Shown in pieces: positions 16,566 through 25,559 of a stretch of DNA of 64,000 bases. Source of the stretch: Euzebyales bacterium (GTDB lineage Bacteria > Actinomycetota > Nitriliruptoria > Euzebyales > JAHELV01); the NCBI GenBank assembly GCA_035461305.1, contig DATHVN010000109.1:62001-126000 (forward strand). The letters run 5' to 3'. A program made the position numbers and the translations under genes. Every line of letters starts with the position of its first letter. Position 1 is the stretch's first letter. The notes under the pieces are model-generated. The model worked only from the letters and a program-made list of their open reading frames with translations. It had not been told where the DNA came from and did no database searches.

Positions 16566-17486
16566 GTGAGTGCCGTGCCGATCGCTGTCCTGCCCGAGGG
16601 AACCCGCGACTACATCGCCGAGGCGGTGCGCGAAGGCGGCGGCGAGGTCGTCGGGCCTGCCGACGCCCGGGGGCTGGTGTGGACCGACCCGGACGCGGCC
16701 GACGACCTGGCAGACCTGCTCAAGGCCAACGATGGCATCGAGTGGGTCCAGCTGCCGTGGGCCGGCGTGGAGCCGTACGCCGACGCCGGGGTCTTCGACG
16801 ACCAGCGCGTGTGGACGTCGGGCAAGGGCGTGTACGCCGAGCCGGTGGCCGAGCACGCCCTGGCGCTGGCGCTCGCGGGCCTGCGTGAGCTGCCGCGGTA
16901 CGCTCAGGAGGTCAGCTGGTCGGCCCAGGCGGGCATCAGTCTCATCGGCGGGTCGATCACGATCTTCGGCGGCGGGGGGATCACGACCGAACTCGTTCGC
17001 CTTCTCGAGCCGTTCAAGGCGAGGATCACGGTCGTCCGCCGGACCGCGGAGCCTATGGACGGCGTCGAACGCGTGTTGGCCTTCGACCACCGCTACGAGG
17101 CGCTCAAGGGTGCCGACGTGGTCGTCCTGGCGCTCGCCCTGACGCCCGAGACGGCGGGCGTCATCTCCCGTGTCGAGTTCGAGCTCATGGAGCCACACGC
17201 CTGGCTGGTCAACGTCGCACGCGGCGCCCACGTCGTCACCGAGGACCTCGTCGTCGCGCTCCGCGAGGACGTCATCGGCGGCGCGGCGCTGGACGTCACC
17301 GAGCCAGAGCCGCTGCCCGACGGCCACCCGCTGTGGCAGTTGCCCAACTGCCTGATCACCCCCCACACGGCCAACACCGAGGACATGGCCAAGCCGTTGC
17401 TGTCGGCGCGGATCGCTGAGAACGTCAGGCGCTTCGCGGCCGGCGAGGAGCTGATCGGCGTGGTCGACCCCGAGGTCGGCTACTGA
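16566..17486 (+). CDS. D-isomer-specific 2-hydroxyacid dehydrogenase
   Basis: A NAD(P)-dependent oxidoreductase of unknown substrate, 306 residues, related to the catalytic half of its neighbour SerA. It has a Rossmann motif GGGGITTEL, slightly unusual in lacking the final Gly pattern of SerA. The catalytic residues are in NVARGAHVV (Arg), DVTEPEPLPDGHPLW (Glu) and LITPHTAN (His). I chose GTG 16566, preceded by GAGGA; an earlier in-frame ATG at 16536 adds ten basic residues not expected in the family. Glyoxylate or hydroxypyruvate reduction are possible roles. Confidence 0.85.
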   Translation: MSAVPIAVLPEGTRDYIAEAVREGGGEVVGPADARGLVWTDPDAADDLADLLKANDGIEWVQLPWAGVEPYADAGVFDDQRVWTSGKGVYAEPVAEHALALALAGLRELPRYAQEVSWSAQAGISLIGGSITIFGGGGITTELVRLLEPFKARITVVRRTAEPMDGVERVLAFDHRYEALKGADVVVLALALTPETAGVISRVEFELMEPHAWLVNVARGAHVVTEDLVVALREDVIGGAALDVTEPEPLPDGHPLWQLPNCLITPHTANTEDMAKPLLSARIAENVRRFAAGEELIGVVDPEVGY

Positions 17487-17499
17487 CGTTCTCGGGCGG

Positions 17500-18369
17500 T
17501 CAGGTGGTCGCCGACGGGTGGACCGCGGTTCCCAGGCCGCCGGCCGACGGCAGGCCGACCCGCCCCTCGAAGCCAGGCAGCGGGACGCGGTAGGCGCACA
17601 GGTCGCAGTTCATGCGGGCGTCGCCCGCGATCGCCTCGCGGTACCGGTCCGTCACGACGTCGGCGACCATCGGGTCCGGACCGAACCGGCCGGCATCGGC
17701 GATGTCCAGGCCGTCGGCCGCCGCGTCGGCCGCCCACCCGTCGACGCGGCGCTCCAGCCGGCCGGCGAGCAGCGACCACGAGAACCGCACGACGCGCCTG
17801 GCGCCGGCGCGACGAACGCGGGCGAACAACGCGTCGGCCGTCGGCCACGTGACGCCGGCGTAGGCGATCTCGACCCACCGGTGTCCGGTCAGCTCGGCCA
17901 GCAGCCGGGCCGCCTTCGCGAGGTCCCCGTTCGCGTCGGGGTCGCTGGACCCTGCTCCGGTGACGACGAGCACCTCGTCGGCGCGGTCACCGTCGCTGAC
18001 CGCACCGATCCGCGCGCAGGCGAGGTCGAACAGCACCGGGTGCAGGCCCAGGACCCGCCCGTGGGTGACGGGCACCTCAGGGTGACGTGCTCGCACCCCT
18101 GCGACGGATGCGGGCACGTCGGTCTTGGCGTGACCGGCACCGAGCACCAGGAACGGCACCGTCACAATGGCCCGCGCACCGGCGTCGACGAGCTGCCCGG
18201 CCGCTGTCACCGCGTCGGGCTCGGCGAAGTCCTCGAGCCACGCCGCCGCGACCGGGGCGTCTACGCGCTCGTGCAGATGCCCGATGAGCTCGTCCATCTC
18301 CGTGGCGGCTGACGGCTCGCGCGTGCCGTGCGCGATGAGCAGGAGGGCGGGCTGGTGCTCAGCTGTCAC
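17500..18369 (-). CDS. CbiX/SirB-like sirohydrochlorin chelatase family protein
   Basis: The family inserts Co or Fe into sirohydrochlorin on the way to cobalamin or siroheme. The 289-residue protein has two tandem CbiX-type halves. The first carries LLLIAHGTREPSA, whose His is the metal-binding residue, and VPFLVLGAGHAKTDVP. The second half reads VVTGAGSSDPDA and VRFSWSLLAGRLERR. The C-terminus has NCDLCAYRVPLPGFEGRVG, a Cys-containing tail found on many actinobacterial CbiX proteins. No other tetrapyrrole gene is nearby. The metal cannot be assigned. Confidence 0.82.
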   Translation of the reverse strand: MTAEHQPALLLIAHGTREPSAATEMDELIGHLHERVDAPVAAAWLEDFAEPDAVTAAGQLVDAGARAIVTVPFLVLGAGHAKTDVPASVAGVRARHPEVPVTHGRVLGLHPVLFDLACARIGAVSDGDRADEVLVVTGAGSSDPDANGDLAKAARLLAELTGHRWVEIAYAGVTWPTADALFARVRRAGARRVVRFSWSLLAGRLERRVDGWAADAAADGLDIADAGRFGPDPMVADVVTDRYREAIAGDARMNCDLCAYRVPLPGFEGRVGLPSAGGLGTAVHPSATT

Positions 18370-18579
18370 GTGATCGTCCTGATGTCCCGGTCGGTCAGGC
18401 GCGACGGTTTCGCTCGCCGCGCGGATCTCGTACCCTTGTGATAAGCGCTGCGGTCACTCGACGCGATCCGTCCGGTGGCCGCGTCGAGGCCGGTGCGAAG
18501 CCCACGGGCCCCGATCCGCGCTCCGACGACGGTGTGTGGCACGGCGATCCCGTGACCGCACGAACCGAAGGAGTCGCCA

Positions 18580-19686
18580 ATGGTTGATGACCCATCTGCA
18601 CCTGATCCTTCCACGCTGCTGCCCCCGGCCACACCGGTCCGACTGCTCGAAAGCGACGGCACCTACCGCGCGGATCCCGACTGGGCAGTCGACCTCCCCG
18701 ATGACCAGCTCGTCGAGCTGTACCGGACGATGGTCATGGCCCGCCAGATTGACGCGCAGTCGATCAGGCTGCAGCGGCAGGGCCAGCTGGGCGTCTACGC
18801 GTCGCTGCGGGGTCAGGAGGCCGCCCAGATCGGCAGTGGGTTCGCGCTGGCGCCCCAGGACTGGGTCTTCCCCTCGTACCGCGAGCTCGGCGTGGCGCTG
18901 ACCCGTGCCATGGACCCGCGTGAGCTGCTCCACGTGTTCCGTGGCACGTGGCTGGGTGCCCACGACCCGGCCAAGCACCGGTTCGGCCTGATCACCATCT
19001 CGATCGGCACGCAGGCACTGCACGCCGCCGGCTTCGCCATGGGAGCACGCCTCGACGACGCGGACTGCTGCGCGGTCGTCTATCTGGGTGACGGTGCGAC
19101 CAGTGAGGGCGACGTCCACGAGGCGCTGAACTTCGCCGCGGTGTTCAACGCGCCGTGCGTGTTCTTCGTGCAGAACAACCAGTACGCGATCAGCGTGCCC
19201 GTCACCCGGCAGACGAAGGCGCCGACGATCGCCCACAAGGCCGTCGGCTACGGCATGCCCGGCTACCGCTGCGACGGCAACGACGTGCTCGCCTGCTACG
19301 CGGTGATGCGCCGTGCCCTCGAGCACGCACGCGGCGGTGGGGGACCGGTGCTCGTCGAGGCCGAGACCTACCGCATGGAGGCCCACACGACGGCCGACGA
19401 CCCGACGCGCTACCGGGACGAGCGCGAGCTCGAGCAGTGGCGCGCGCGTGACCCGATCACCCGTTTCGACAAGTTCCTGCGGGACCATGGGCTGCTCGAC
19501 GACGACCTGGCCGAGACCGTCGCGCAGGCCGCGACGGCCGAGGCGCAGGCCGTCCGGGCCGCGATCTACGACGCGCCGCACGGCGACCCGTTGGAGCTGT
19601 TCGACCACGTGTACGTCGAGCCCACCGCGCGCCTGCGTGCCCAGCGGGCGCAGCTCGCGGCCGAGCTGGCCGGGCAGGAGGCGTGA
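18580..19686 (+). CDS. pdhA: 2-oxoacid (pyruvate or branched-chain) dehydrogenase E1 alpha subunit
   Basis: ThDP-dependent decarboxylase subunit of a 2-oxoacid dehydrogenase complex, 368 residues. The ThDP motif GDGATSEGDVHEALNFAAVF and the QNNQYAISVP segment are clear, as is ETYRMEAHTTADDPTRYR, which holds the phosphorylation-loop region in homologues. AAGGAG precedes the ATG at 18580. E1 beta and E2 follow at once; no E3 gene is in the window. Whether pyruvate or branched-chain 2-oxoacids are the substrate cannot be settled from sequence. Confidence 0.92.
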   Translation: MVDDPSAPDPSTLLPPATPVRLLESDGTYRADPDWAVDLPDDQLVELYRTMVMARQIDAQSIRLQRQGQLGVYASLRGQEAAQIGSGFALAPQDWVFPSYRELGVALTRAMDPRELLHVFRGTWLGAHDPAKHRFGLITISIGTQALHAAGFAMGARLDDADCCAVVYLGDGATSEGDVHEALNFAAVFNAPCVFFVQNNQYAISVPVTRQTKAPTIAHKAVGYGMPGYRCDGNDVLACYAVMRRALEHARGGGGPVLVEAETYRMEAHTTADDPTRYRDERELEQWRARDPITRFDKFLRDHGLLDDDLAETVAQAATAEAQAVRAAIYDAPHGDPLELFDHVYVEPTARLRAQRAQLAAELAGQEA

Positions 19687-20657
19687 TGGCGGTCACGATG
19701 GCCGGCGCGCTCAACCGCGCCCTGCACGATGCGATGGACGACGACGATCGCGTGGTGGTCTTCGGCGAGGACGTCGCCGACCTCGGTGGCGTGTTCCGCG
19801 TGACCGACCGCCTCGCCGAGCGGTTCGGTCCGGACCGCTGCTTCGACACGCCACTGGCCGAGTCCGGTATCGTCGGCACTGCCGTGGGCATGGCGATGTA
19901 TGGCTACCGGCCTGTGGTCGAGCTGCAGTTCGACGGCTTCAGCTACCCGGCGTTCGACCAGATCACGTCGCACCTGGCCAAGCTGCCGAACCGGTCGCGC
20001 GGCACCGTCCGTCTCCCCGTCGTCGTCCGCATCCCGTTCGGCGGGGGCATCGGAGCCGTCGAGCACCACTCCGAGAGCCCGGAGGTGCTGTACGCGCACA
20101 CTGCGGGGCTCAAGATCGTCACCCCGTCGACCCCGAGCGACGCCTACGCGCTGCTGCGCGGGTCGATCGCGTCACCGGACCCTGTGCTGTTCTTCGAGCC
20201 GAAGCGGCGGTACTGGACCAAGGAGGACGTCGAGCTGCCGGTGACGACCGAGCCGCCTGATAGGGCCGTGGTCCGGCGACCGGGGTCGACGGCCACGCTC
20301 ATCAGCTACGGTCCGACGGTCGCGACCTGCCTGGAGGCCGCCGAGGCCGCCACCGCGGAGGGCTGGGAGCTGGAGGTCATCGATCTTCGCTCGCTCACGC
20401 CGATCGACATCGACACGCTCGTGGCCGCCCTCGAGCGCACTGGCCGCGCGATCGTCGTCCACGAGGCCAGTGTGTTCGCCGGCCTCGGGGCCGAGATCGC
20501 CGCGGAGCTGCTCGAGCAGGCGTTCTGGTCGCTGGAGGCGCCGGTGCTGCGGGTCGGCGGTTTCGACATCCCCTACCCGGCGTCGCAGCTCGAGCACTAC
20601 CACCTGCCCGACGTCGACCGCATCCTCGATGCGGTCGAGCGCAGCCTGGACTACTAG
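19686..20657 (+). CDS. pdhB: 2-oxoacid dehydrogenase E1 beta subunit
   Basis: Beta subunit of the E1 heterotetramer, 323 residues. It has the transketolase pyrimidine-binding start with VVVFGEDVADLGGVFRVT, the ELQFDGFSYPAFDQI segment and the C-terminal domain with EVIDLRSLTPIDIDTL. The start ATG (19686) shares its A with the stop of E1 alpha (TGATG), the usual sign of coupled translation of a stoichiometric pair. Confidence 0.92.
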   Translation: MAVTMAGALNRALHDAMDDDDRVVVFGEDVADLGGVFRVTDRLAERFGPDRCFDTPLAESGIVGTAVGMAMYGYRPVVELQFDGFSYPAFDQITSHLAKLPNRSRGTVRLPVVVRIPFGGGIGAVEHHSESPEVLYAHTAGLKIVTPSTPSDAYALLRGSIASPDPVLFFEPKRRYWTKEDVELPVTTEPPDRAVVRRPGSTATLISYGPTVATCLEAAEAATAEGWELEVIDLRSLTPIDIDTLVAALERTGRAIVVHEASVFAGLGAEIAAELLEQAFWSLEAPVLRVGGFDIPYPASQLEHYHLPDVDRILDAVERSLDY

Positions 20658-20669
20658 GAGGGCAGGGCA

Positions 20670-21971
20670 ATGGCGAATGAGCAGGTACGACTGCCTGACC
20701 TGGGCGAAGGCCTGACCGAGGCGACGATCGTGCGCTGGCTGGTCGACGTCGGCGACTCGGTCATCGTCGACCAGATCGTGGCCGAGGTCGAGACGGCGAA
20801 GGCCACCGTGGAACTTCCGACGCCCCACGCGGGGACCGTCGCCGCGCTGCACGCGGCCGAGGGCGACGAGATCGCCGTCGGCTCCGCCGTGCTGACGATC
20901 GACCGCTCGGTGCCGGCGTCCGAGGCGCCGCCGGCCGCCGGCGACACCGAGACAGCCGAGGACACCGAGACGGCCGAGGACACCGACGAGGGCGATGCTG
21001 AGACGGCCGAGGGCGATGAAGGCACGGACGTGCTGGTCGGGTACGGGACCGGCCGGGGGAGCCGGCGCCGCCGGCGCGGCCGTGCGCACCGCACGCCGGC
21101 CCCGTCACAGCCGGCGCGCCCACGGGCCAAGCCACCGGTGCGCAAGCTGGCCAAGGACCTCGGCGTGAACCTCGAGGCCCTGACGGGCAGCGGGCCGGAC
21201 GGCCGCATCACCCGCGACGACGTCCGTGGCGCCGCCCGACGTCCCGCCGAGGCCGCGCCTCGCGGTGGTCGGTCGGTCGACGGCGACCGCCGCGAAGCCG
21301 TCACCGGGGTGCGGGCGCGCATCGCCGACCACCTGACCGTCGCATGGCGCGAGATCCCCGCGGCGTCCTGCTGGGTCGAGTGCGACACCTCGGCGATGCT
21401 GGCGGTCCGCGACGAGTTGGCCGCCGCGCACCCGGACGTGAAGCTGACGCCGCTGGCACTGATCCTGCGCTCGTGCGTCGTGGCGCTCGGCGAGGTGCCG
21501 CAGCTCAACGCCAGCTTCGATGCCGAACACCGCGAGATCGTCCACCACGGATGCGTCGACCTCGGCGTGGCCACGCAGACCGACCGGGGGCTGTTGGTCC
21601 CGGTCGTCCGCGACGCAGGCGGGCGGTCGGTGCTCGACCTGGCGTCCGAGGTCGAGCGGCTCGCCGGTGAGGCGCGCAGCGGCGACCTCGCGCCTGGCGA
21701 GCTCGTCGGCAGCACGTTCACCGTGTCCAACGTTGGCGCCTTCGGCATCGACGGTGGCGGACCGATCATCAACCACCCCGAGGCGGGCATCCTCGGCGTC
21801 GGACGCATTGCCCCCCGTCCGTGGGTCGTCGAAGACGACGTCGTCGTCCGCCCGGTCGTGCAGCTGACGCTGTCGTTCGACCACCGTGTGTGCGACGGGG
21901 CGGAGGCTGCGGGGTTCCTGCGCCGGGTCGCCGATCTCGTCGAGCGGCCGACGCTGCTGATCGCGCACTAG
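20670..21971 (+). CDS. pdhC: Dihydrolipoamide acyltransferase E2 subunit
   Basis: Core acyltransferase of the same complex, 433 residues. Residues 1-80 are one lipoyl domain with the lipoylated Lys in VAEVETAKATVELP. An acidic linker with repeated DTETAED-type units and a short Arg-rich stretch (near residue 130) follow. The E1/E3-binding domain reads VRKLAKDLGVNLEAL. The catalytic domain ends with the active-site motif FDHRVCDGAEAAGFLR. An AGGAGG site precedes the ATG. The Arg-rich linker segment is unusual. Confidence 0.93.
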   Translation: MANEQVRLPDLGEGLTEATIVRWLVDVGDSVIVDQIVAEVETAKATVELPTPHAGTVAALHAAEGDEIAVGSAVLTIDRSVPASEAPPAAGDTETAEDTETAEDTDEGDAETAEGDEGTDVLVGYGTGRGSRRRRRGRAHRTPAPSQPARPRAKPPVRKLAKDLGVNLEALTGSGPDGRITRDDVRGAARRPAEAAPRGGRSVDGDRREAVTGVRARIADHLTVAWREIPAASCWVECDTSAMLAVRDELAAAHPDVKLTPLALILRSCVVALGEVPQLNASFDAEHREIVHHGCVDLGVATQTDRGLLVPVVRDAGGRSVLDLASEVERLAGEARSGDLAPGELVGSTFTVSNVGAFGIDGGGPIINHPEAGILGVGRIAPRPWVVEDDVVVRPVVQLTLSFDHRVCDGAEAAGFLRRVADLVERPTLLIAH

Positions 21972-21988
21972 GGGGCCCGTCTCCCCCT
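21970..21988 (+). terminator. Short hairpin overlapping the E2 stop codon
   Basis: AGGGGG-CCCGTCT-CCCCCT forms six pairs beginning at the stop codon itself. It could end the dehydrogenase operon; there is no T-run. Confidence 0.35.
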
Positions 21989-22325
21989 CCCGGCCGGCGT
22001 TCGATCGCATCTGCATCCCCGCTCGCGTCGTTGCGACTCGCTGCGAGCTTCGTGGGGCCTGGTTCCACGAACCACTCGGCGGACCGGCTTCGCCGGCACA
22101 CGGGCAGGCCCGGTATGCGCCGCTCACCGCGCCTCGCGAGCCGGGCGCAGCTGCGTCCTGGTCACCGTGCCGTGGGCTCCTTGGGCGTCGGGAGTCGAGC
22201 GTCAGCGAGACGACCACGCGCACGGCCGGTCCGGGAGACGGATCCCGCCACTGTCGCGGCCGCCCGCCCGCCGCTATCGTGCGCTGCGACGGGCGGTCGC
22301 CGCGCCCTGGGGCGAGGAGGAACGG
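21989..22325 (+). other. Intergenic stretch without a recognisable gene
   Basis: This 337-bp gap separates the E2 gene from the aminotransferase. An open frame continuous with the aminotransferase runs back to 22167, but its residues are Arg/Pro-rich noise and it has no ribosome-binding site. The bases CTCGCGTCGTTGCGACTCGC near 22022 are semi-palindromic, like the repeats at 25301-25393. No clear promoter is visible. Confidence 0.5.
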
Positions 22326-23615
22326 ATGACGACCCACGCTGACCTGCTCGCCCGGCACCGGGCTGTGCTGCCGTCGTGGATGGCGCTGTACTACGACGAG
22401 CCGATCGCGCTGGTCCGCGGTGAGGGACGCCACGTGTGGGACGCCGAGGGCGCACGCTACCTCGACTTCTTCGGCGGCATACTCACGACAATGACCGCCC
22501 ACGCGCTGCCCGAAGTCGTCGAGGCCGTGCGCGGGCAGGCGGGCCGGATCCTGCACACTTCGACGCTCTACCTGATCGAGTCGCAGATCGAGCTCGCCGA
22601 GGAGATCGCCGCGCTCGTGCCGATGGACGACGCGAAGGTCTTCTTCACGACGTCGGGCACCGAAGCCAACGAGGCCGCGCTGCTCCTGGCGTGCACCGCG
22701 CGGCGCAGCAACCAGATCCTCGCGATGCGCAACAGCTACCACGGACGGTCGTTCGCGGCGATGGCCATCACGGGCAACCGCGGCTGGTCGGCGTCGAGCC
22801 TCTCGCCGGTGCAGACCAGCTACGTCCAGGGCGGCTACCGCTACCGCAGCCCGTGGCGAGACCTGTCCGACGACGAGTACATCGCCGCCGGCGTGGCGGA
22901 CCTCGTCGACGTGCTCGACACCACCACGGCCGGTGACGTGGCGTGCATGATCGCCGAGCCGATCCAGGGCGTCGGCGGGTTCGCCCACCCGCCCGACGGG
23001 TTCTACGGCGCACTGGCCGAGGTCCTGGCCGAGCGCGGGATCCTCTTCATCAGCGACGAGGTGCAGACCGGATGGGGACGCACGGGCGAGCACTTCTGGG
23101 GCTTCGGGGCCCACGACGTCGTGCCGGATGCGATCACGTTCGCCAAGGGCCTGGGTAACGGCCTGACGCTGGCAGGCGTCGTGGCGCCGGCGGAGCTGAT
23201 GGACGGGGTCGCTGCGAATTCGATCTCCACGTTCGGCGGCAATCCGCTGGCGACGGCGGGCGGTCTGGCCAACCTCCGCTACCTGCTGGCCAACGGCCTG
23301 CAGGAGCACGCGCTCAAGGTCGGCCAGCAGCTCCGGGCCCAGCTGACAGACGGCCTGGGTGACATCCCCGACGTCGCCGACGTCCGTGGCAAGGGGCTGA
23401 TGCTCGGCATCGAGCTCGCGGCGGAGGACCGCACGCCGCACCCCGCGACCGCCTCAGCCGTGCTCGAACGCTCTCGGTCCGAGGGCCTGCTCGTCGGCAA
23501 AGGCGGCCTGTACGGCAACGTGCTGCGGATCTCACCGCCGTTGACCGTCATGCCCGACGAGATCGACGAGGGTGGTCAGATCCTCGTCGAGGCGATCAGG
23601 ACAGCGAGCGGTTGA
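22326..23615 (+). CDS. Class III pyridoxal-phosphate aminotransferase (AGXT2-like)
   Basis: PLP-dependent omega-aminotransferase, 429 residues. FFTTSGTEANEAALLLA and the aromatic-turn NSYHGRS bind the cofactor phosphate and ring. ISDEVQTGWGRTGEHFWGF and the Schiff-base Lys in ITFAKGLGNG follow. The overall pattern resembles alanine-glyoxylate / beta-alanine aminotransferases, but the substrate is not certain. GAGGAGGAA lies just before the ATG at 22326. Its last 20 bases overlap the convergent ACT-domain gene. Confidence 0.88.
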   Translation: MTTHADLLARHRAVLPSWMALYYDEPIALVRGEGRHVWDAEGARYLDFFGGILTTMTAHALPEVVEAVRGQAGRILHTSTLYLIESQIELAEEIAALVPMDDAKVFFTTSGTEANEAALLLACTARRSNQILAMRNSYHGRSFAAMAITGNRGWSASSLSPVQTSYVQGGYRYRSPWRDLSDDEYIAAGVADLVDVLDTTTAGDVACMIAEPIQGVGGFAHPPDGFYGALAEVLAERGILFISDEVQTGWGRTGEHFWGFGAHDVVPDAITFAKGLGNGLTLAGVVAPAELMDGVAANSISTFGGNPLATAGGLANLRYLLANGLQEHALKVGQQLRAQLTDGLGDIPDVADVRGKGLMLGIELAAEDRTPHPATASAVLERSRSEGLLVGKGGLYGNVLRISPPLTVMPDEIDEGGQILVEAIRTASG

Positions 23616-24150
23616 CGTCGCGGGCCCCCACGCCGACCGCGCGCTGCGCGAGCCGCAGCAGCGCCATCGCGCGTTCCCGCTCGGTCGTTGTGAACCGGTA
23701 GTCGCGGCGTAGCACGAGCATCTCGTGGCCGGCATCGAGGACCAGCACGCGTCGATCGTGGCCGTCGGGCGCCTGTGACGCGGGGACGAACTCGGCTGCG
23801 CGCGCGTGCAGCATGCCACCGATCAGGGTGCACACGCCCCGGCGAGCCTCGGCGCTGCCGTCGAGCAGTGACTCGATGCCGATCGACAGGCGCGTCACCG
23901 CGTCGCCGGGCTGGCCACGGGACGGGCCGGCGTGGATCACGCTCACCCCGTCGAGCGTCGCCAGGCGGTCGAGCAGCGTCGGGACGTGCTCCTCGTCGAG
24001 GATCACCTCGAGGTCGTCGAGCGCACGTCCGTCATCGTGCTCGACGACGTCGACCGCGTGGATGTCGCCACCGACGGCCGAGATCGCGCTGGCCAGCTTC
24101 GCGAGCGCACCGGGCCGGTCGGGCAACGCGCAGCGCAGCATCAGTTCCAT
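23596..24150 (-). CDS. ACT-domain protein
   Basis: A 184-residue protein whose first 75 residues form an ACT amino-acid-binding domain: LRCALPDRPGALAKLASAIS, then GGDIHAVDVVEHD. The remaining half has no recognisable domain. No catalytic domain is attached, so it is likely a small-molecule-sensing regulator. A TAGGCT hexamer nine bases before the ATG, with no ribosome-binding site, suggests a leaderless mRNA. Convergent with the aminotransferase, overlapping by 20 bases. Confidence 0.75.
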   Translation of the reverse strand: MELMLRCALPDRPGALAKLASAISAVGGDIHAVDVVEHDDGRALDDLEVILDEEHVPTLLDRLATLDGVSVIHAGPSRGQPGDAVTRLSIGIESLLDGSAEARRGVCTLIGGMLHARAAEFVPASQAPDGHDRRVLVLDAGHEMLVLRRDYRFTTTERERAMALLRLAQRAVGVGARDVNRSLS

Positions 24151-24159
24151 CAGGACAGC

Positions 24160-24165
24160 AGCCTA
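24160..24165 (-). promoter_or_regulatory. -10 element TAGGCT of the ACT-domain gene
   Basis: On the minus strand TAGGCT ends nine bases before the ATG at 24150, the same spacing and sequence seen at metF. Confidence 0.4.
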
Positions 24166-24219
24166 GGTCACATTGCCGGCACCTGCTGTTACATCGTCGA
24201 AGTCGATGACGTGTCGACC

Positions 24220-24696
24220 TCAGTCCGTCGGCAGGCGGTCCTGCGCGCGGGTCGTCGATCCGGGGTCTGTCAAGCTGTCGCGGAGCAGAGACGTCTCATC
24301 GAGCACGATCTGCTTCGTCAGCATGACCTTCGTCCCACGGCCCTCCTGGACCCGGAAATCGGCCTCGTCCATCAGCATGCGCATCAACGCCAGGCCGCGT
24401 CCACCCTCGGCCAGCGCTCCCGCCATCCGCTGACGGCCGTTCACCTCGAACCCCATGCCACTGTCGGCGATCGTGACCCTCGCGGCCTCGCGGTTCAGCT
24501 CGAAGGTGACCTGGTACCGGTCTGTGGAGGTGGCGTGCCGCACGACGTTGGCGCAGCCCTCGGTCAGTGCTAGCTCGACATCGGCTGCGCACGACCGCTC
24601 CACACCGACCTCCGCCATCGCACTCGCGACGATGCGCCGCACGGCTGAGACGCTCTCGCGGTCACGCGGCAGCCCAAGCGAGATCTCGATGTGCAC
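24220..24696 (-). CDS. RsbW/SpoIIAB-like ATP-binding anti-sigma or regulatory kinase
   Basis: A 158-residue GHKL-ATPase domain alone, as in anti-sigma factors of the partner-switching type. The N box is ELALTEGCANVVRHA, the G1 box IADSGMGFEVNG and the G2 region GGRGLALMRMLMD. I chose GTG 24696, where homologous sequence starts (HIEISLGLPRDRESV) and GGAAGG lies upstream; the frame stays open far beyond, without domain content. No anti-anti-sigma or PP2C gene is next to it. The RpoD-like sigma factor at 37 kb is not an obvious partner. Confidence 0.82.
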   Translation of the reverse strand: MHIEISLGLPRDRESVSAVRRIVASAMAEVGVERSCAADVELALTEGCANVVRHATSTDRYQVTFELNREAARVTIADSGMGFEVNGRQRMAGALAEGGRGLALMRMLMDEADFRVQEGRGTKVMLTKQIVLDETSLLRDSLTDPGSTTRAQDRLPTD

Positions 24697-24801
24697 GCAC
24701 CTGCCTTCCGACGTACTCCGTTGTACACAGGGCATCCGTACAGTCACGGCGGACAGTACCCAACGTCTATGACCGCCATGCGCTACCCATCGGGGGCCAC
24801 G

Positions 24802-25269
24802 ATGGACCTGACAGTGTCGGTCATCGGCTCCGCCGTCCCCGCAGCCGATACCGACTCGGCAGCCCGAGACGTGGGCAGGCTGCTGGCGGCCGCAGATGCG
24901 GTCGTCGTCTGTGGCGGGCTCGGCGGGGTCATGGCGGCCGTCTGTCAGGGTGCCCAGGAGGCCGGTGGGCGGACGATCGGCGTGCTTCCGGGGGTGGACG
25001 CCGCGACCGCGAACCCGTGGGTCGACGTCGCACTGCCCACCGGCATGGGCGAGGCGCGCAACGTGCTCGTGGTGCGCGCGGGCCGCGCCGTCATCGCCGT
25101 CGGTGGTGGCTTCGGGACGCTGTCGGAGATCGCGTTCGCCCGCAAGCTGCAGATCCCGGTGGTCGGCCTTGACACCTGGACCCTGCCCGACGACGGCATC
25201 ATCCACGTCCACACGCCCGACGAGGCCGTCCGTGTGGCCCTGTCCGCCGCCCGGCCCGCACCCGGGTAG
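24802..25269 (+). CDS. LOG-family / TIGR00725-like Rossmann-fold protein
   Basis: A 155-residue SLOG-superfamily protein. It has VVVCGGLGGVMAAVCQGAQE and the nucleotide-binding NVLVVRAGRAVIAVGGGFGT, with GTLSEIAFARK holding the conserved Glu. Relatives include cytokinin-activating phosphoribohydrolases, but the exact PGGxGTxxE motif is GGGFGTLSE here, so that activity is not assured. I chose ATG 24802, preceded by GGGGG; ATGs at 24769 and 24778 lack a site. It is divergent from the RsbW-like gene. Confidence 0.75.
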   Translation: MDLTVSVIGSAVPAADTDSAARDVGRLLAAADAVVVCGGLGGVMAAVCQGAQEAGGRTIGVLPGVDAATANPWVDVALPTGMGEARNVLVVRAGRAVIAVGGGFGTLSEIAFARKLQIPVVGLDTWTLPDDGIIHVHTPDEAVRVALSAARPAPG

Positions 25270-25300
25270 CGAGGGGCCGGAGCAGGTCTGTGCGGTGATT

Positions 25301-25393
25301 GGAGCGAGCGCAGGGGGTGGCTGCGAGCAGGGTGTGGCTGGAGCTCCTTGGGCCGTTGTGAGCGGAGCGAGCGCAGCGAGTGGCCGCGAGCAA
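25301..25393 (+). repeat. Direct repeat of 30 bp (two copies)
   Basis: Copies at 25301-25330 and 25364-25393 both start GGAGCGAGCGCAG and match at 26 of 30 positions. They lie in the gap before the leu leader, immediately upstream of its -35 element. They could be mobile intergenic repeats or binding sites. Confidence 0.7.
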
Positions 25394-25394
25394 G

Positions 25395-25423
25395 TTGACA
25401 GCTGGCGCGCGGACGCGTAGTAG
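25395..25423 (+). promoter_or_regulatory. leu operon promoter
   Basis: A perfect -35 TTGACA (25395-25400), a 17-bp spacer, and -10 TAGTAG (25418-25423). Transcription would start about 25430, at the GTG of the leader frame (25432). This is the best-matching promoter in the window. Confidence 0.7.
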
Positions 25424-25431
25424 TAGGGGCC

Positions 25432-25524
25432 GTGCAGATCTCCCGGCCCGACGTACCTTCGCGCCCGACGGGCGCGATCTTCGGGCTGCTGCTCGCGGGC
25501 CTTCTCGGCCTCCTCATTCTTTGA
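25432..25524 (+). CDS. leuL: leuA leader peptide (Leu-rich)
   Basis: A 30-residue frame from GTG 25432 to TGA 25522. Its last fourteen residues are F-G-L-L-L-A-G-L-L-G-L-L-I-L: eight Leu and one Ile. The promoter just upstream would place the transcription start at the GTG, so it is probably read as a leaderless message. A strong hairpin starts three bases after the stop. Position, Leu content and downstream leuA fit leucine-responsive attenuation. A membrane-inserting micropeptide is an alternative reading of the hydrophobic end. Confidence 0.75.
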   Translation: MQISRPDVPSRPTGAIFGLLLAGLLGLLIL

Positions 25525-25526
25525 CG

Positions 25527-25559
25527 CCGCGGGGCGGAATCTCTCCCAACCCCCCGCGG
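25527..25559 (+). terminator. Attenuator hairpin before leuA
   Basis: CCGCGGGG (25527-25534) pairs perfectly with CCCCGCGG (25552-25559) around a 17-base loop. CGCGGG at 25494-25499, inside the Leu codon run, could instead pair with CCCGCG (25553-25558), giving a competing structure. There is no T-run, so termination strength is uncertain. Confidence 0.5.

Noticed and set aside
21105-23441. Long minus-strand open frame opposite E2 and the aminotransferase
   Set aside because: It mirrors two clearly identified plus-strand genes, has no domain content and reflects high-GC antisense openness.
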